Below, piece after piece: positions 35,819-44,899 of a DNA stretch of 46,419 nucleotides. The notes under the pieces were generated by a model that was given only the letters and a program-made list of their open reading frames with translations, was not told the DNA's origin and searched no databases. Within the stretch, counting starts at the first letter, position 1. Each line of letters begins with the position of its first letter. The translations under genes and the position numbers were made by a program. The DNA comes from Flammeovirga pacifica (GTDB lineage Bacteria > Bacteroidota > Bacteroidia > Cytophagales > Flammeovirgaceae): positions 2,110,909 through 2,157,327 of the forward strand of contig NZ_JRYR02000001.1 in NCBI RefSeq assembly GCF_000807855.2. Reading direction: 5' to 3'.

Positions 35819-36202
35819 ATGCAACAGATTCAAGATAGAAATGATGTCAATAAAATGGTTTTAACCTTTTATGGTGAAATAAGAAAAGATAAAGTTTTAG
35901 GTCCTATTTTTAATACTGCTATTGCAGAAGAAAAGTGGCCTGAACATTTAGAAAAACTAACCGATTTCTGGTATTCCAATCTATTTGGAGCTAGAACGTT
36001 CAAAGGGAACCCTGTTCAAGCACATGTAAAAACAGACAACATGATGAACAATACAATGGGTCCTGAACATTTTGAAAGATGGTTAGCCATTTGGTTCTCC
36101 ACAATAGATACCCTATTTGATTGTGAACTAGCAGAAAGAGCCAAACAAGTAGCTTTCAATATTGCACAACGACAGTTGATGATTGTTCAATCGGCTCGAT
36201 AA
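35819..36202 (+). CDS. group III truncated haemoglobin
   Basis: This 127-residue truncated globin binds haem and small gases and, in characterised members, takes part in nitric-oxide or oxygen handling. The probable proximal histidine is H69 (PVQAHVKT), with Tyr at B10 (Y18, LTFYGEI) and the group III core FWYSNLFGARTFKGNP and HFERWLAIWFSTID. Its length is normal. It is cytosolic and stands alone, with a shared bidirectional terminator between it and the convergent MATE gene. It may belong functionally with the nitrate genes at 16-19 kb, but nothing in the sequence links them. Confidence 0.9.
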   Translation: MQQIQDRNDVNKMVLTFYGEIRKDKVLGPIFNTAIAEEKWPEHLEKLTDFWYSNLFGARTFKGNPVQAHVKTDNMMNNTMGPEHFERWLAIWFSTIDTLFDCELAERAKQVAFNIAQRQLMIVQSAR

Positions 36203-36294
36203 GATTTTAAATTGGGTCTTTTCTTCTTTTTCATCAGTAACTTACAGAATTTCTATTGCATGAATTAGGGGAACAATCACGGAATTTCATAAAA

Positions 36295-36341
36295 AAAACC
36301 TTTTGTAATTCACCATCAAGAGTACTTTTACAAAAGGTTTT
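36295..36341. terminator. bidirectional terminator between globin and MATE genes
   Basis: A perfect 14-bp stem AAAACCTTTTGTAA (36295-36308) / TTACAAAAGGTTTT (36328-36341) has A/T-rich tails on both sides, between converging genes. Confidence 0.85.
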
Positions 36342-36383
36342 CTAAAATATATATTCTCCTCCCTACCCTATCATCAATAATGA

Positions 36384-37796
36384 TTAAGTACGTGGTCTGG
36401 AAACTTTCAAACCTTGAACAAGAGGAATATTTCCTGTTTCAACAATAGGCAACAGAAGCTTATCATTTATTTTCAGTACTTTAAAAAGGACAAATGTTAG
36501 TATAAAAGTCAAAACATCTGCCAAAGGAAGTGCCAACCAAATACCATTTACTCCCCAAAATTTAGGTAAAACAGATATACTAATCATCATAAAAACAATC
36601 CCTCTACATATAGAAATAGCATTCGCCAAAGTCGCTCTATTCATAGCCTGTAAATAGGAAATATTCATGAAGTTTGCCCCTACAAAAACAACTGCACTTG
36701 TGTAAAGTAATAAACCGTTAGCGGTATAAGGAATTATCGCTTTTTCACCTGTAAAAACTCCTACAATATATTCCGCATAAAATACCGTCAACAACAACAC
36801 CACTAAGGTGAGTACAAAAGCTACCTTCTGTCCAAAACGATAAATTTCAATCACAGTTTTATACTCTTTCAGACCAAAATAATTACTCACTAAAGGTTGT
36901 ATTCCTTGGGCTAACCCTATGAAAAACATACGTGGAATCACAAATATGTAAGCAATAATACCAAAAGCGGCTACCCCTGTCTCTCCTTCTGTTTTAATCA
37001 AAGCTAAGTTGACCAAAACTGTAATAACCATCACGGCTGCTTCTAAAATAAACGAAGAAAATCCTAGGCTACTAATTTTATAAATAATGTTCCAATCAAT
37101 ATGCTTCCCTTTTAAAGTAAATCTAAAAGATGAATGAATGAAATGACTTGTCAGATATAAAGCTGACACTACTTGTGCAATAGCCGTAGCAAAAGCGCCA
37201 CCTTTAACCCCCATTTCTAGCTTGAAAATAAATATATAATCTAAGATAACGTTGGTGATTGCTCCAAGTACCAAAGAATACATGGCTTTTTTAGGGGCAT
37301 TATCATTTCTAACAAAAGCGTTAAGTGAAAATGAAATCATCAAGAAAAAAGCAGCTAACAAACAAGGGTACAAATACTCTTTCACCAATGGAAGTAAACG
37401 ATCTGTTGCTCCAAATGCATAAAGTATTTGATTTGGGAATAAAAAGACGATACATGCAATCACACTATACACCACAAGGTTTAATAATATGGTATAAGTA
37501 AATATGCCATTATTTTTATGTTGATCCTCTGGATTTAGTGCCACAAACGTTGCTCCACCTACTCCAAACATTAAACCCATAGCTGCTAAAAGGTTAATGA
37601 CCGGATACCCCACATTGACCGCAGCAATAGCTTCGGTTCCTATTCCTCTAGCAATAAAAATTCCATCAGCAACAACATATAATGAGTTGACCAGCATGCC
37701 TAATGCTGATGGCAAAGCAAAACGATAAAACTGCTTTCTGAAAGTATTTTTACTATTCAGGTTAGCAGTTGGTATTCTAACTGAACCTGTTGACAT
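36384..37796 (-). CDS. MATE family efflux transporter
   Basis: This 470-residue inner-membrane protein has about 12 helices arranged as two homologous halves, as in the MepA/DinF branch of the MATE family. It starts FALPSALGMLVNSLYVVADGIFIARGIG, the usual N-terminal helix pair with D and G residues. Such proteins export drugs or metabolites in exchange for sodium ions or protons. It is single, with a shared terminator downstream and 329 bp of non-coding DNA upstream. The substrate cannot be predicted. Confidence 0.92.
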   Translation of the reverse strand: MSTGSVRIPTANLNSKNTFRKQFYRFALPSALGMLVNSLYVVADGIFIARGIGTEAIAAVNVGYPVINLLAAMGLMFGVGGATFVALNPEDQHKNNGIFTYTILLNLVVYSVIACIVFLFPNQILYAFGATDRLLPLVKEYLYPCLLAAFFLMISFSLNAFVRNDNAPKKAMYSLVLGAITNVILDYIFIFKLEMGVKGGAFATAIAQVVSALYLTSHFIHSSFRFTLKGKHIDWNIIYKISSLGFSSFILEAAVMVITVLVNLALIKTEGETGVAAFGIIAYIFVIPRMFFIGLAQGIQPLVSNYFGLKEYKTVIEIYRFGQKVAFVLTLVVLLLTVFYAEYIVGVFTGEKAIIPYTANGLLLYTSAVVFVGANFMNISYLQAMNRATLANAISICRGIVFMMISISVLPKFWGVNGIWLALPLADVLTFILTFVLFKVLKINDKLLLPIVETGNIPLVQGLKVSRPRT

Positions 37797-38021
37797 TTCT
37801 GTATTTATAAAAGGGTGATTAAAGAAAAATTGGGCTAAAAAATAGTTTATACAAAAACCTAAAGCACTGATTTTAATAGTTTTAAATTTACTTCAGAATT
37901 TTGATAGCGCGAATGTAATATTAAAATAGAAAGCTACAATAGGTCATCAATTTCCTATTTATAATTTTAACTATTGTTATCTATAATTGGTCTTTAAAGG
38001 ATCGTTTAGTTTACTGTATTA
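37797..38021. other. A+T-rich upstream region of the MATE gene
   Basis: There is no open frame and no strong hairpin. It must hold the MATE promoter, but no perfect TAnnTTTG box is seen. Confidence 0.3.
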
Positions 38022-38069
38022 TAAAAAAAAGTTCTCAATGTAAGCATATTCACTTAACATTAAGAACTT
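38022..38069 (-). terminator. terminator of the HAD phosphatase gene
   Basis: The stem AAGTTCTCAATGT (38029-38041) / ACATTAAGAACTT (38057-38069) has one mismatch. On the minus strand a T-run follows (complement of 38023-38030). Confidence 0.8.
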
Positions 38070-38125
38070 CTTAATATAGTCTTCTCTTGAATTGAACAAC
38101 CTTTTGTTCCTACTTTGAAAGAATA

Positions 38126-38959
38126 TTATTGTACCTCCAAAAGCATTTCTTTTTTCAAGATAAATTTCTCTACAACTTCTGCGACACCATCATTATTATT
38201 AGATGCTACGATAACATCTGCCTTATGTCTTAGCTCTGGGGTAACATTATCTACCCATACGCCTAAACCAGCATATTCCACCATAGACAAGTCATTACCT
38301 GCATTTCCAACGGCAATAATTTGTTCACGATTTATTCCAGTAATTTTCGACAATCTCTCAAGAGTTGCCGCCTTATCAATACCTGTTTGCGTTACTTCTA
38401 AGAAGAAAGGTTTAGAAAAGGAAATACTCAAGTTAGGAAAAGCACTTTCTAATAATGGCTTTACTTCTTGTAATCTTGATGGTTCTTCTAGTAAAATACA
38501 TTTTACTCCGTCAAAGTCTACAGCTTGTTTAAAATCTGCCACTTGATCAAAGTGCATTTTAGTAATATCAAGTTCTACCTGAATATATTTAGAATGTGAT
38601 TCACTAAAAATACTATCAGAAGAGTAAGTAATAATATCTACCTTATTTTCTGATGCAAAATCGTACAAATCATGAATATTTTTTATCGATAAACTTTGAG
38701 AATAAATCACACTTTCGTCTGCCATGTCAATTAATGTCCCACCATTATAAGAAATAATGTATGATCCATAACGATCTAATTCTAATTCTCTAGCAAAAGA
38801 AAGCATAGCTGGTGTTGGTCTACCCGATGCTAAAACCACTTTTACACCTTCATCTTGAGCTTTCAGCAACAATTCTTTATTCTTATCCGAAATAATATGA
38901 TCATCTGTCAGCAATGTGTCGTCCATATCTAAGACGAGCATTTTATAACCTAAGTTCAT
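38126..38959 (-). CDS. Cof-type HAD phosphatase (subfamily IIB)
   Basis: This 277-residue cytosolic sugar-phosphate-type phosphatase of the YidA/Cof group has motif I DMDDTLLT (nucleophile D11, acid D13), motif II ASGRPT, and a C2B cap in the middle (about 85-190). Motif IV reads VGNAGNDLSM, where most relatives have GDxxND, so the first metal-binding Asp is Asn. Activity may remain through the second Asp but could be reduced. It starts at ATG 38959; ATG at codon 7 would also keep motif I. It is a single gene with its own terminator. Confidence 0.92.
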   Translation of the reverse strand: MNLGYKMLVLDMDDTLLTDDHIISDKNKELLLKAQDEGVKVVLASGRPTPAMLSFARELELDRYGSYIISYNGGTLIDMADESVIYSQSLSIKNIHDLYDFASENKVDIITYSSDSIFSESHSKYIQVELDITKMHFDQVADFKQAVDFDGVKCILLEEPSRLQEVKPLLESAFPNLSISFSKPFFLEVTQTGIDKAATLERLSKITGINREQIIAVGNAGNDLSMVEYAGLGVWVDNVTPELRHKADVIVASNNNDGVAEVVEKFILKKEMLLEVQ

Positions 38960-39260
38960 TTATATATAGTATAGTTGATTCAAACACACAATTAATTTAG
39001 GCTGCATAGATACCATTTATTTATGAGAACTAATGTTAATGGATTCTAAAATTCGTTATTAATATTTACTTCTGTTTTACTTTTTTTTCTTAAGATATAA
39101 TTCAACTTTATAGAGGTGTAAATAAAGATCTTTATTCATTTCATCCATTACAATATTCATCTAAAAAATTACTATACATCAAATACTAACTATGTTTAAA
39201 TATCCTGCTCACTATTACTTATTCTCCATCAAAATTGGAAGAGAATATTCTCTTTTATTG
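38960..39260. other. non-coding A+T-rich stretch left of the RAYT remnant
   Basis: There is no recognisable gene or strong hairpin. It lies between the HAD gene promoter and the first transposase remnant. Confidence 0.3.
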
Positions 39261-39700
39261 AAAAGAACAACATATAAACATCTCTAACATTCTAAGAGAC
39301 TTCAAAAAGTACACCTCTAAATCCATTATTAAATGCATTCAAAACAATGTAGTTGAAAGTAGAAAAGAATGGATGCTTTGGATGTTTCAAAGAGCTGGTT
39401 AAAAAAATACAGGAAAAAGTATCAATTTTGGCTACAACACAATCATCCTATTCTTTTAGATACGCCTGAGAAATTACAACAACGTTTAGATTATACTCAA
39501 AATCCTATCAAAGTTGGAATAGTTCAAGATGCAAAAGACTACCTATATTCTCGTGTTTTTAATTATCATGGTACAAAATATAATCTTTTGAAATCGATGT
39601 TTTGGAATGAATATTTTAGGTTTGTTTTAAGTTGCAAACTTAAACAATGAGCTAGTTGTTGTGAGGCCTCTAGGCTTATTACAACTAACAGAGAGATCTA
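39261..39700 (+). repeat. RAYT/REP element copy 1
   Basis: This stretch is repeated, with an internal gap, at 41040-41280. Shared blocks include an almost unbroken identical run across CCATTATTAAATGCATTC and ACAATGTAGTT, and the tail TGAGCTAGTTGT...ACAACTAACAGAGAGAT. The tail holds a hairpin at 39656-39684, TTGT...GCCT-CT-AGGC...ACAA, which resembles the hairpins at 41238-41267 and 46373-46398. Confidence 0.65.
39277..39650 (+). pseudogene. REP-associated tyrosine transposase (Y1_Tnp) remnant
   Basis: The C-terminal half of an IS200-like REP-associated transposase is split over two frames. Frame 1 (39277-39402) reads NISNILRDFKKYTSKSI then ESRKEWMLWMFQRAG and stops. The other frame (to 39650) continues KKYQFWLQHNHPILLDTPEK, RLDYTQNPIKVGIVQDAKDY and YSRVFNYHGTKYNLL. 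These match the family pattern of an RDFKK..SK stretch, then YQFWQ.NHPI, then LDYIH.NPV..GIV and YSSA.NY. The His-containing IH pair is missing and the N-terminal HUH half is absent, so it cannot be active. Family assignment is from memory of the consensus. Confidence 0.75.
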
Positions 39701-39724
39701 AAGTATTACCAAAAGGAAAAGGGT

Positions 39725-40918
39725 TTATATTGATTTCTTAGGAAGTTTTAATGCATAAACAACTCCGTTTGCATCTCCAAAGTAAATTATGCCATTATCA
39801 ATTACAGGTGTTGATAAAATAGCTCCTAAATCAAGGATGTTCTTTTCGACTTTCATAAAGTCTTCGCCGTATAATTCAAACCCTGTCTTAAATTCATCTT
39901 TATCATTGTACACTTCGGAATAATTTTTCTTACTTCCACTCGTCTGAAAAATCACTTTTAGTTTTTCTTTTGATTGATCTATTTGATAAAGCTTACCATT
40001 AAAGCACCCAAAATAAATATCGTTGTCATGTTGAATGGCTGAACCGTAAACACGCATATTTAAAGGGTAAGAAGATACTTCACTTCCATCAATTGCAGAA
40101 AGGCTACAAAAACGGTGTGAATCTGAAGTGCCAACATGAATATTATTATCAATTACTAATGGAGTAGCAATCACCCAACTTCCTTTTTCTTTGTAGTTCC
40201 AAACCCCACGACCCGTCTCAATATTTAAAGCATATAAATTATAATCTCTGCTACCAAAAATGACAGAATTGCTGTACAAAGCTGCTCCTTTCTGAATTTC
40301 ACCTTTAGGGAAATAGGCATCACCGACCGTCTTGAATTTCCAAATTAGTTGTCCATTTTCAGCATTTAAAGAATAGAAATAACCATCAAAACTCCCTATT
40401 AAAACTTTATTATCATGAACCAATGGAGTAGCGTGTACAATCCCTTCTGTTTTATATTTCCAGATTAATTTTCCATTGTTGGGATCTATAGAGTATACAT
40501 GTCCATCTCCACTTCCAAGTATTAATTTTCCATTTTTAATAACAGGAGATGAAAGAAAATAATCCCATATATCTTTACGTTGTTCACCTTCTGTTTTAAA
40601 CACCCATTGTATTTCAGAATTCTGTTTATTGATAGCATAAATAGATCCATCTGTGCTGTTTATAATCACTGTGTTTTTATAAAGTAAAGGTCGTGACTTG
40701 ACTTCTCCCTTAGTTTTAAATTTCCATTTCAACCGACCTTTTTCTTTGCCAAGAACATAGAGACAAGAGTCGTTACTCCCTATATAAATGTTGCTATCAT
40801 CAACAACAGGTGATGAATACACCCTTCCTTGAGTTTTAAAATCCCATACTAATGCATTTTGTGCAAACAGAACAGATGTCGAAAGAGTGAGTAATAGTAG
40901 ATTTAAAATTTTGATCAT
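39725..40918 (-). CDS. PQQ-repeat beta-propeller protein, secreted (BamB-like fold)
   Basis: This 397-residue protein has a type I signal peptide (LLLLTLSTSVLFAQ) and about seven PQQ-type repeats, each with a VY.GS-DG..YA-...G...W.FKT pattern (for example NSTDGSIYAINKQNSEIQW and GSGDGHVYSIDPNNGKLIW). The fold is a beta-propeller for binding in the envelope. It is not a PQQ dehydrogenase, since catalytic residues are absent, and it lacks the BamB lipobox, so a generic periplasmic or outer-surface role is the safe statement. It is bracketed by two remnants of the same RAYT element in the same orientation. Confidence 0.85.
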   Translation of the reverse strand: MIKILNLLLLTLSTSVLFAQNALVWDFKTQGRVYSSPVVDDSNIYIGSNDSCLYVLGKEKGRLKWKFKTKGEVKSRPLLYKNTVIINSTDGSIYAINKQNSEIQWVFKTEGEQRKDIWDYFLSSPVIKNGKLILGSGDGHVYSIDPNNGKLIWKYKTEGIVHATPLVHDNKVLIGSFDGYFYSLNAENGQLIWKFKTVGDAYFPKGEIQKGAALYSNSVIFGSRDYNLYALNIETGRGVWNYKEKGSWVIATPLVIDNNIHVGTSDSHRFCSLSAIDGSEVSSYPLNMRVYGSAIQHDNDIYFGCFNGKLYQIDQSKEKLKVIFQTSGSKKNYSEVYNDKDEFKTGFELYGEDFMKVEKNILDLGAILSTPVIDNGIIYFGDANGVVYALKLPKKSI

Positions 40919-41039
40919 TTGTTTATTAATTATTACTGAAGTATTTGTAAAAAGTTAGCTAGTATTGAAAATGCAATTTAGAGATCTGTTTTATTTTATC
41001 AATCATAAAAAGAGTAATCATATTCATCTTATTCTTTCA

Positions 41040-41280
41040 AAAAAACTACATATAAACAACTCTGATATTCTAAGAGACTTTAAAAGTACACATCCATTAT
41101 TAAATGCATTCAAAACAATGTAGTTAAAGTAGAGCACTTTTAAATATTATGGTGCGAAATATAATGTTTTGAAAGTCGATGTTTTAGAGTGAATATTTTA
41201 AGTTTAATTTAAATTGTAAACTTAAATAATGAGCTAATTGTAATGACACCTGTCGGCATAACACAACGAACAGAGAGATT
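41040..41280 (+). repeat. RAYT/REP element copy 2, internally deleted
   Basis: This is homologous to 39261-39700 but lacks the part matching about 39363-39553. Left block 41040-41133 and right block 41135-41280 join at AGTAGAGCAC. The right block ends with the same tail and a hairpin at 41238-41267 (TTGT...ACAA). It is a shorter derivative with no coding capacity. The remainder of the gap 40919-41436 shows nothing further. Confidence 0.65.
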
Positions 41281-41436
41281 AACTTTTTATTGCATTGAAC
41301 TTTACAAACCCACAATAAAGTAATATCTTTATATCAACTTAATAGCAAACAAAAGTTTTTTCAAGTAAACTACTTTAATAATTGAATTAACATCAAAAAT
41401 ATAAACTGATTTTAATATTATTTTTACATCTATAAA

Positions 41437-42612
41437 ATGAAAAAAATCACATTCATCTTAGTACTAACTGTCATTTTACAAAACCTAATAATTGCACAAA
41501 CGCTAAGTAAAGAACAAAAGATCGAAGACTTTGACTTTCTTTATAAAACGTTAGAAGACAGCTATCCTTATTTCAGTATTTTAGAAAGAGAAAACAATAT
41601 AAAATGGCTAGAAAAGAAAGCTATCTATCGTGAAAAAATTGAGAATACAGAAAATGATATCGATTTTATTAAAGAAATATCTGAAGTCTTAAAGGAACTA
41701 CATAGTGGGCATGCCGACCTTCTTCCAACAGTAAGGAGACATATGTATTTGGATATATATAAATCGGAGACTGAACAAAGAAAAAAATGGGTGGAGGTAT
41801 TAGAAAAGGGCAATGATTATTGGCCTAAATTATTAGGTATAGAAGATAAACCTATATCACCTGAAGAAGAAGTTCCCTACAATGAAAATCTATTGAATTG
41901 TTATATTCTTGATACTGGAAATATTGCCGTTATTAGTATTAAATCTTTTGCCCAATCTCAAATAAAAAATGATATTGTAAGAGTTGAAAAATTCCTATCT
42001 CAAATAGATAATTACAAAAAACTTATCATCGACATTCAAGATAATGCAGGAGGAGCATCATCATATTGGAGTGAGAATTTAGTGCCTATGCTCTCTAAAA
42101 AGAGTTATAAGTATAAAAGCTATTTCGCAATTCGAAATAGTGAATATACCAAGTCCTATTTTTCAGATATTGATTGGGAAACAGAAGAATTTAAAGACAT
42201 CTTGAAACTCCCTGCCATTCCAAAGGAATTAAATGAAAAAGAATTTTACTATAAATCCATCACAGAAACAATTAAGGGAAAACGGAAGAAAAAGTTTAAA
42301 GCACAAATCTATTTATTAGTGAACAATAAAGTATACTCTTCTGCAGAAGGTTTAGCTGTTTTTTGCAAAAGTACGAAATGGGCCACTATTGTAGGTGAAA
42401 CTACTGCTGGTGATGGAGCAGGAGGCATTGACCCTATTATTGAAATACTACCAAATAGTAAAATCATTTTTAGATTCACAGGAGAAATGTGTTTAAATCC
42501 TGACGGTAGCTCCAATGAAGAAATGAAAACTATACCTGATATTAAAATTGATGGACAAAATAATCAAGAAAGATTACAAAATTTCGCAAAGACGCTAGAC
42601 CCTAAAATATAA
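41437..42612 (+). CDS. S41 family peptidase (tail-specific protease-like), secreted
   Basis: This 391-residue protein has a signal peptide (FILVLTVILQNLIIAQ) and a C-terminal S41 domain: LIIDIQDNAGGASSYW (about 200-216), then VYSSAEGLAVFCK with the probable nucleophile S302, followed by the conserved VGETTAGDGAG. No PDZ domain is evident between the N-terminal helical part and the catalytic core, as in the CtpB-independent Bacteroidota S41 group. It would act in the periplasm or outside the cell. The substrate is unknown. Upstream lies RAYT copy 2. Confidence 0.88.
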   Translation: MKKITFILVLTVILQNLIIAQTLSKEQKIEDFDFLYKTLEDSYPYFSILERENNIKWLEKKAIYREKIENTENDIDFIKEISEVLKELHSGHADLLPTVRRHMYLDIYKSETEQRKKWVEVLEKGNDYWPKLLGIEDKPISPEEEVPYNENLLNCYILDTGNIAVISIKSFAQSQIKNDIVRVEKFLSQIDNYKKLIIDIQDNAGGASSYWSENLVPMLSKKSYKYKSYFAIRNSEYTKSYFSDIDWETEEFKDILKLPAIPKELNEKEFYYKSITETIKGKRKKKFKAQIYLLVNNKVYSSAEGLAVFCKSTKWATIVGETTAGDGAGGIDPIIEILPNSKIIFRFTGEMCLNPDGSSNEEMKTIPDIKIDGQNNQERLQNFAKTLDPKI

Positions 42613-42648
42613 CTTTTAAAAAGCTGATCTTTAAAAAGAGGAAATAAA

Positions 42649-42783
42649 CTGAAAGCTCAAATTGAACAATATCTAAAAAAAGAGCCTTCAATTATGGCAC
42701 AATTAAATGAAATGCCTAAAGTAACATTAGAATTAGTGTTCCCACTAATTATTGAATATAATAAAATGCATTCTGTTCAATAG
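42649..42783 (+). CDS. possible short ORF or gene fragment
   Basis: The frame is open from CTG 42649 to TAG 42781-42783 (45 codons; first ATG at 42694). It reads in part AQIEQYLKKEPS and PKVTLELVFPLIIEYNK, with natural-looking composition but no standard start for the longer form. It may be a decayed gene end or a 29-residue peptide. It is 36 bases after the S41 stop. Confidence 0.25.
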   Translation: MKAQIEQYLKKEPSIMAQLNEMPKVTLELVFPLIIEYNKMHSVQ

Positions 42784-42915
42784 ATTATGAATTACAATTT
42801 TATCTAAGAAATCACTACTACAGTTTTAAGTATCTAGTTGTAAGGCATTATTTAGAATAGTGAGAGTAGGATAAGTCAACTAATAAACTTTGAACAGACT
42901 CTTTCTCAAAAATAT

Positions 42916-43317
42916 ATGATAAAGCTAATTAAAAACAACAAAATTACTTTAGTTGTCATTTTACTTATTGGAGCCGTTGCTATGTGTAACAAAGCATCAA
43001 ATGAAGCATCTTTCAAGAGTAAATTAGAAGAACCAAAAGTAGGAGATTATTATGTCTTTGATGACTTCCCAAAACTAGGGAAAGAATATATTTTAAAAGT
43101 GGATAAAATAGAAGAAAATAGAATCATCTTCTTACTTCCATTGTACAGTTATCTCATTGGGAGCACTTCTTCTGATAGATATAGTAAAGTTAGAGAAGAT
43201 GATAAAGCTGGGGAGTTTTTTACAAATGAAAAAATTGCCGTTAAAAAAGCAGATATTCTCAAAATGTCTAAAGAAAGTAGCGTTGGCCGGAAGCCAGCAC
43301 TAAAAGATATTTTTTAA
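42916..43317 (+). CDS. small membrane-anchored or exported protein, unknown
   Basis: This 133-residue protein has an N-terminal hydrophobic helix (about 10-26, ITLVVILLIGAVAMC). C24 could be a lipid-modified cysteine, though AVAMC is a poor lipobox. The rest is a soluble domain with a VGDYYVFDDF..LGKEYILKVDKIEENRIIFLLP pattern, probably beta-rich. No family is recognised. A strong terminator follows at once. Confidence 0.7.
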   Translation: MIKLIKNNKITLVVILLIGAVAMCNKASNEASFKSKLEEPKVGDYYVFDDFPKLGKEYILKVDKIEENRIIFLLPLYSYLIGSTSSDRYSKVREDDKAGEFFTNEKIAVKKADILKMSKESSVGRKPALKDIF

Positions 43318-43323
43318 ATCATG

Positions 43324-43360
43324 AATAAACCCACGAATTAACTCGTGGGTTTATTTTTTT
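43324..43360 (+). terminator. Rho-independent terminator
   Basis: A perfect 13-bp stem AATAAACCCACGA (43324-43336) / TCGTGGGTTTATT (43343-43355) has a 6-base loop and a T-run after it. It starts 7 bases after the stop of the small exported protein gene. Confidence 0.92.
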
Positions 43361-43431
43361 GAAGCTTTTATAAGACACTAAAACCTTATATTTAAATTAC
43401 TACTGTTCCATGTTTCTAACATTAGGGCTAG

Positions 43432-44778
43432 TTAATTTAATACCTCTTCCTTTTGATCTATTACCCTTTCAAAAGATTTTATGTTCTCTAAATAATGATT
43501 CAGAAGCTTTAGCTGATTGTCTTCAAAAAAGTAAACATATTCATTTTCTTCTTGTCCAGCTTTTTTGATATAAAGCAGTGTATTATCAAAATCAAAGTGC
43601 CAATGTCCTTGTTGCGGGTCTTTATTACCTTCAAAAATCAACACAACATGATCAGGAAGAAATTGAATATGTGCATTCTCATTCTCTACTTGTTTCCATT
43701 TTCCATAAAAAGACTTTTCTATCATCTTAAAAGTCCACTGATCATCGATTGTTGAAGGTCGTTTTTCATGCTTTAATTCTTTTCCAGAGTCCTTTTTTGT
43801 TAAGCATAATAATCCTCCTTTTAAAGCACATTCGAAAACTAACTCATTTTTACTATCCTTACTTTCTAATAATATCAATTGCTTTTTTCTTTTATTAAAT
43901 GACCAGAAACCTAGTTGATCAGGATGACCTTGTAGATAAAAAGTTTGATCTTCATTAAAAACAAATCCATCTTTTTTCATTCCATAAATAAACCAATCGC
44001 CAATGATATCGCTTTTAGACACCTTTTGTTTGTCAGAGGCATAAATAATATTTCGTGTCTCTATTTTTTGTAATACCCTTTGATGAGAATAAATAAACTT
44101 CTTTACCCAATTCCCTTTTTCATCGTATTGGTAAGCAAAATATTTAAACTTCGGTTTATCATTTTTGAGAACTTTTTCTTCAACAATATTACCCAAGCTG
44201 TCTCTCTTATAAGTAGTCCTTTTTTGTATTTCGCCTGTAGGTGATTTTTCAACTTCTCTTTTAGTGAGACCATCAATGTTTTCATATTCAATAATTGAAA
44301 TCACATGCTCTTCTTTATCCAAATTAATCGTCTTAACCAGGTCTTCTCCTTCATATTCTTTACGATTAATAGTATTGATATCACCATTCATATCATAAGA
44401 AATTGATTCCACTTTTAAATTATCAATCACCTTATTTTTAAAAAGAGTATTCAATTTATCTTGGACAAAAATAGAATCTGATAGTACATTTCCAGATGCA
44501 TCAAAAGTACTTTTGTAATGCCAAACTACCTCTCCTTTATCATTTAGATATTCAGCATCAGTAATTATATTTTGATGGTTATAATTAAAAATATCAGATG
44601 AAAAATCATTCTCATATTCAATAGAGAATACACCTTTCTTGTGTTTTACATCGTATTTTTTTTGAATAATCTGATCAACATCCCCTTTAACATATGTATT
44701 CTTTTTAGCACTTTGAGCATTGGTCGATAAGAAAGAAATACTCCATAATAAAAGGAGTATATTAAAAAATTTAGTCAT
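43432..44778 (-). CDS. secreted protein with RHS/YD-like and lipocalin-like segments, unknown
   Basis: This 448-residue protein has a type I signal peptide (LLLLWSISFLSTNAQ). Residues 30-260 carry irregular repeats like YDEKGNWVKKFIYS, TFDASGNVL and YKRDSLGNIVEEKV, a YD/RHS-like pattern of extracellular beta repeats. Residues 262-440 contain two units of IIGDWFIYGMKKDGFVFNEDQTFY type (ending in a GFWSF or GHWHF step), like lipocalin-like domains. There is no catalytic motif. It is divergent from padR across a 121-bp gap holding a perfect inverted repeat, which may therefore control both sides. Confidence 0.75.
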   Translation of the reverse strand: MTKFFNILLLLWSISFLSTNAQSAKKNTYVKGDVDQIIQKKYDVKHKKGVFSIEYENDFSSDIFNYNHQNIITDAEYLNDKGEVVWHYKSTFDASGNVLSDSIFVQDKLNTLFKNKVIDNLKVESISYDMNGDINTINRKEYEGEDLVKTINLDKEEHVISIIEYENIDGLTKREVEKSPTGEIQKRTTYKRDSLGNIVEEKVLKNDKPKFKYFAYQYDEKGNWVKKFIYSHQRVLQKIETRNIIYASDKQKVSKSDIIGDWFIYGMKKDGFVFNEDQTFYLQGHPDQLGFWSFNKRKKQLILLESKDSKNELVFECALKGGLLCLTKKDSGKELKHEKRPSTIDDQWTFKMIEKSFYGKWKQVENENAHIQFLPDHVVLIFEGNKDPQQGHWHFDFDNTLLYIKKAGQEENEYVYFFEDNQLKLLNHYLENIKSFERVIDQKEEVLN

Positions 44779-44847
44779 ATGGATTGTGTAATAAAATTAG
44801 ATTTTGGGCGAATATACATGAGTTCGTTGAAAAAAGTGAAAAATATC

Positions 44848-44882
44848 AAATACAATACATAGAATTACGATGTATTGTATTT
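44848..44882. promoter_or_regulatory. perfect inverted repeat, probable PadR operator
   Basis: AAATACAATACAT (44848-44860) and ATGTATTGTATTT (44870-44882) form a perfect 13-bp inverted repeat with 9 bases between. The inner ACAT-N9-ATGT resembles known PadR-type ATGT-N8-ACAT sites. It lies 18 bases before the padR start, between divergent genes. Further ATACAT/ATGTAT copies flank it. Confidence 0.65.
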
Positions 44883-44899
44883 TTATGTATATTTAAACT

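Noticed and set aside
38115-38546. 143-residue plus-strand frame opposite the HAD phosphatase
   Set aside because: It mirrors the HAD gene, which has all catalytic motifs; no independent start context.
39725-40918. PQQ-dependent dehydrogenase or true BamB
   Set aside because: It has the propeller repeats but no quinoprotein catalytic residues, and a type I signal instead of the BamB lipobox.
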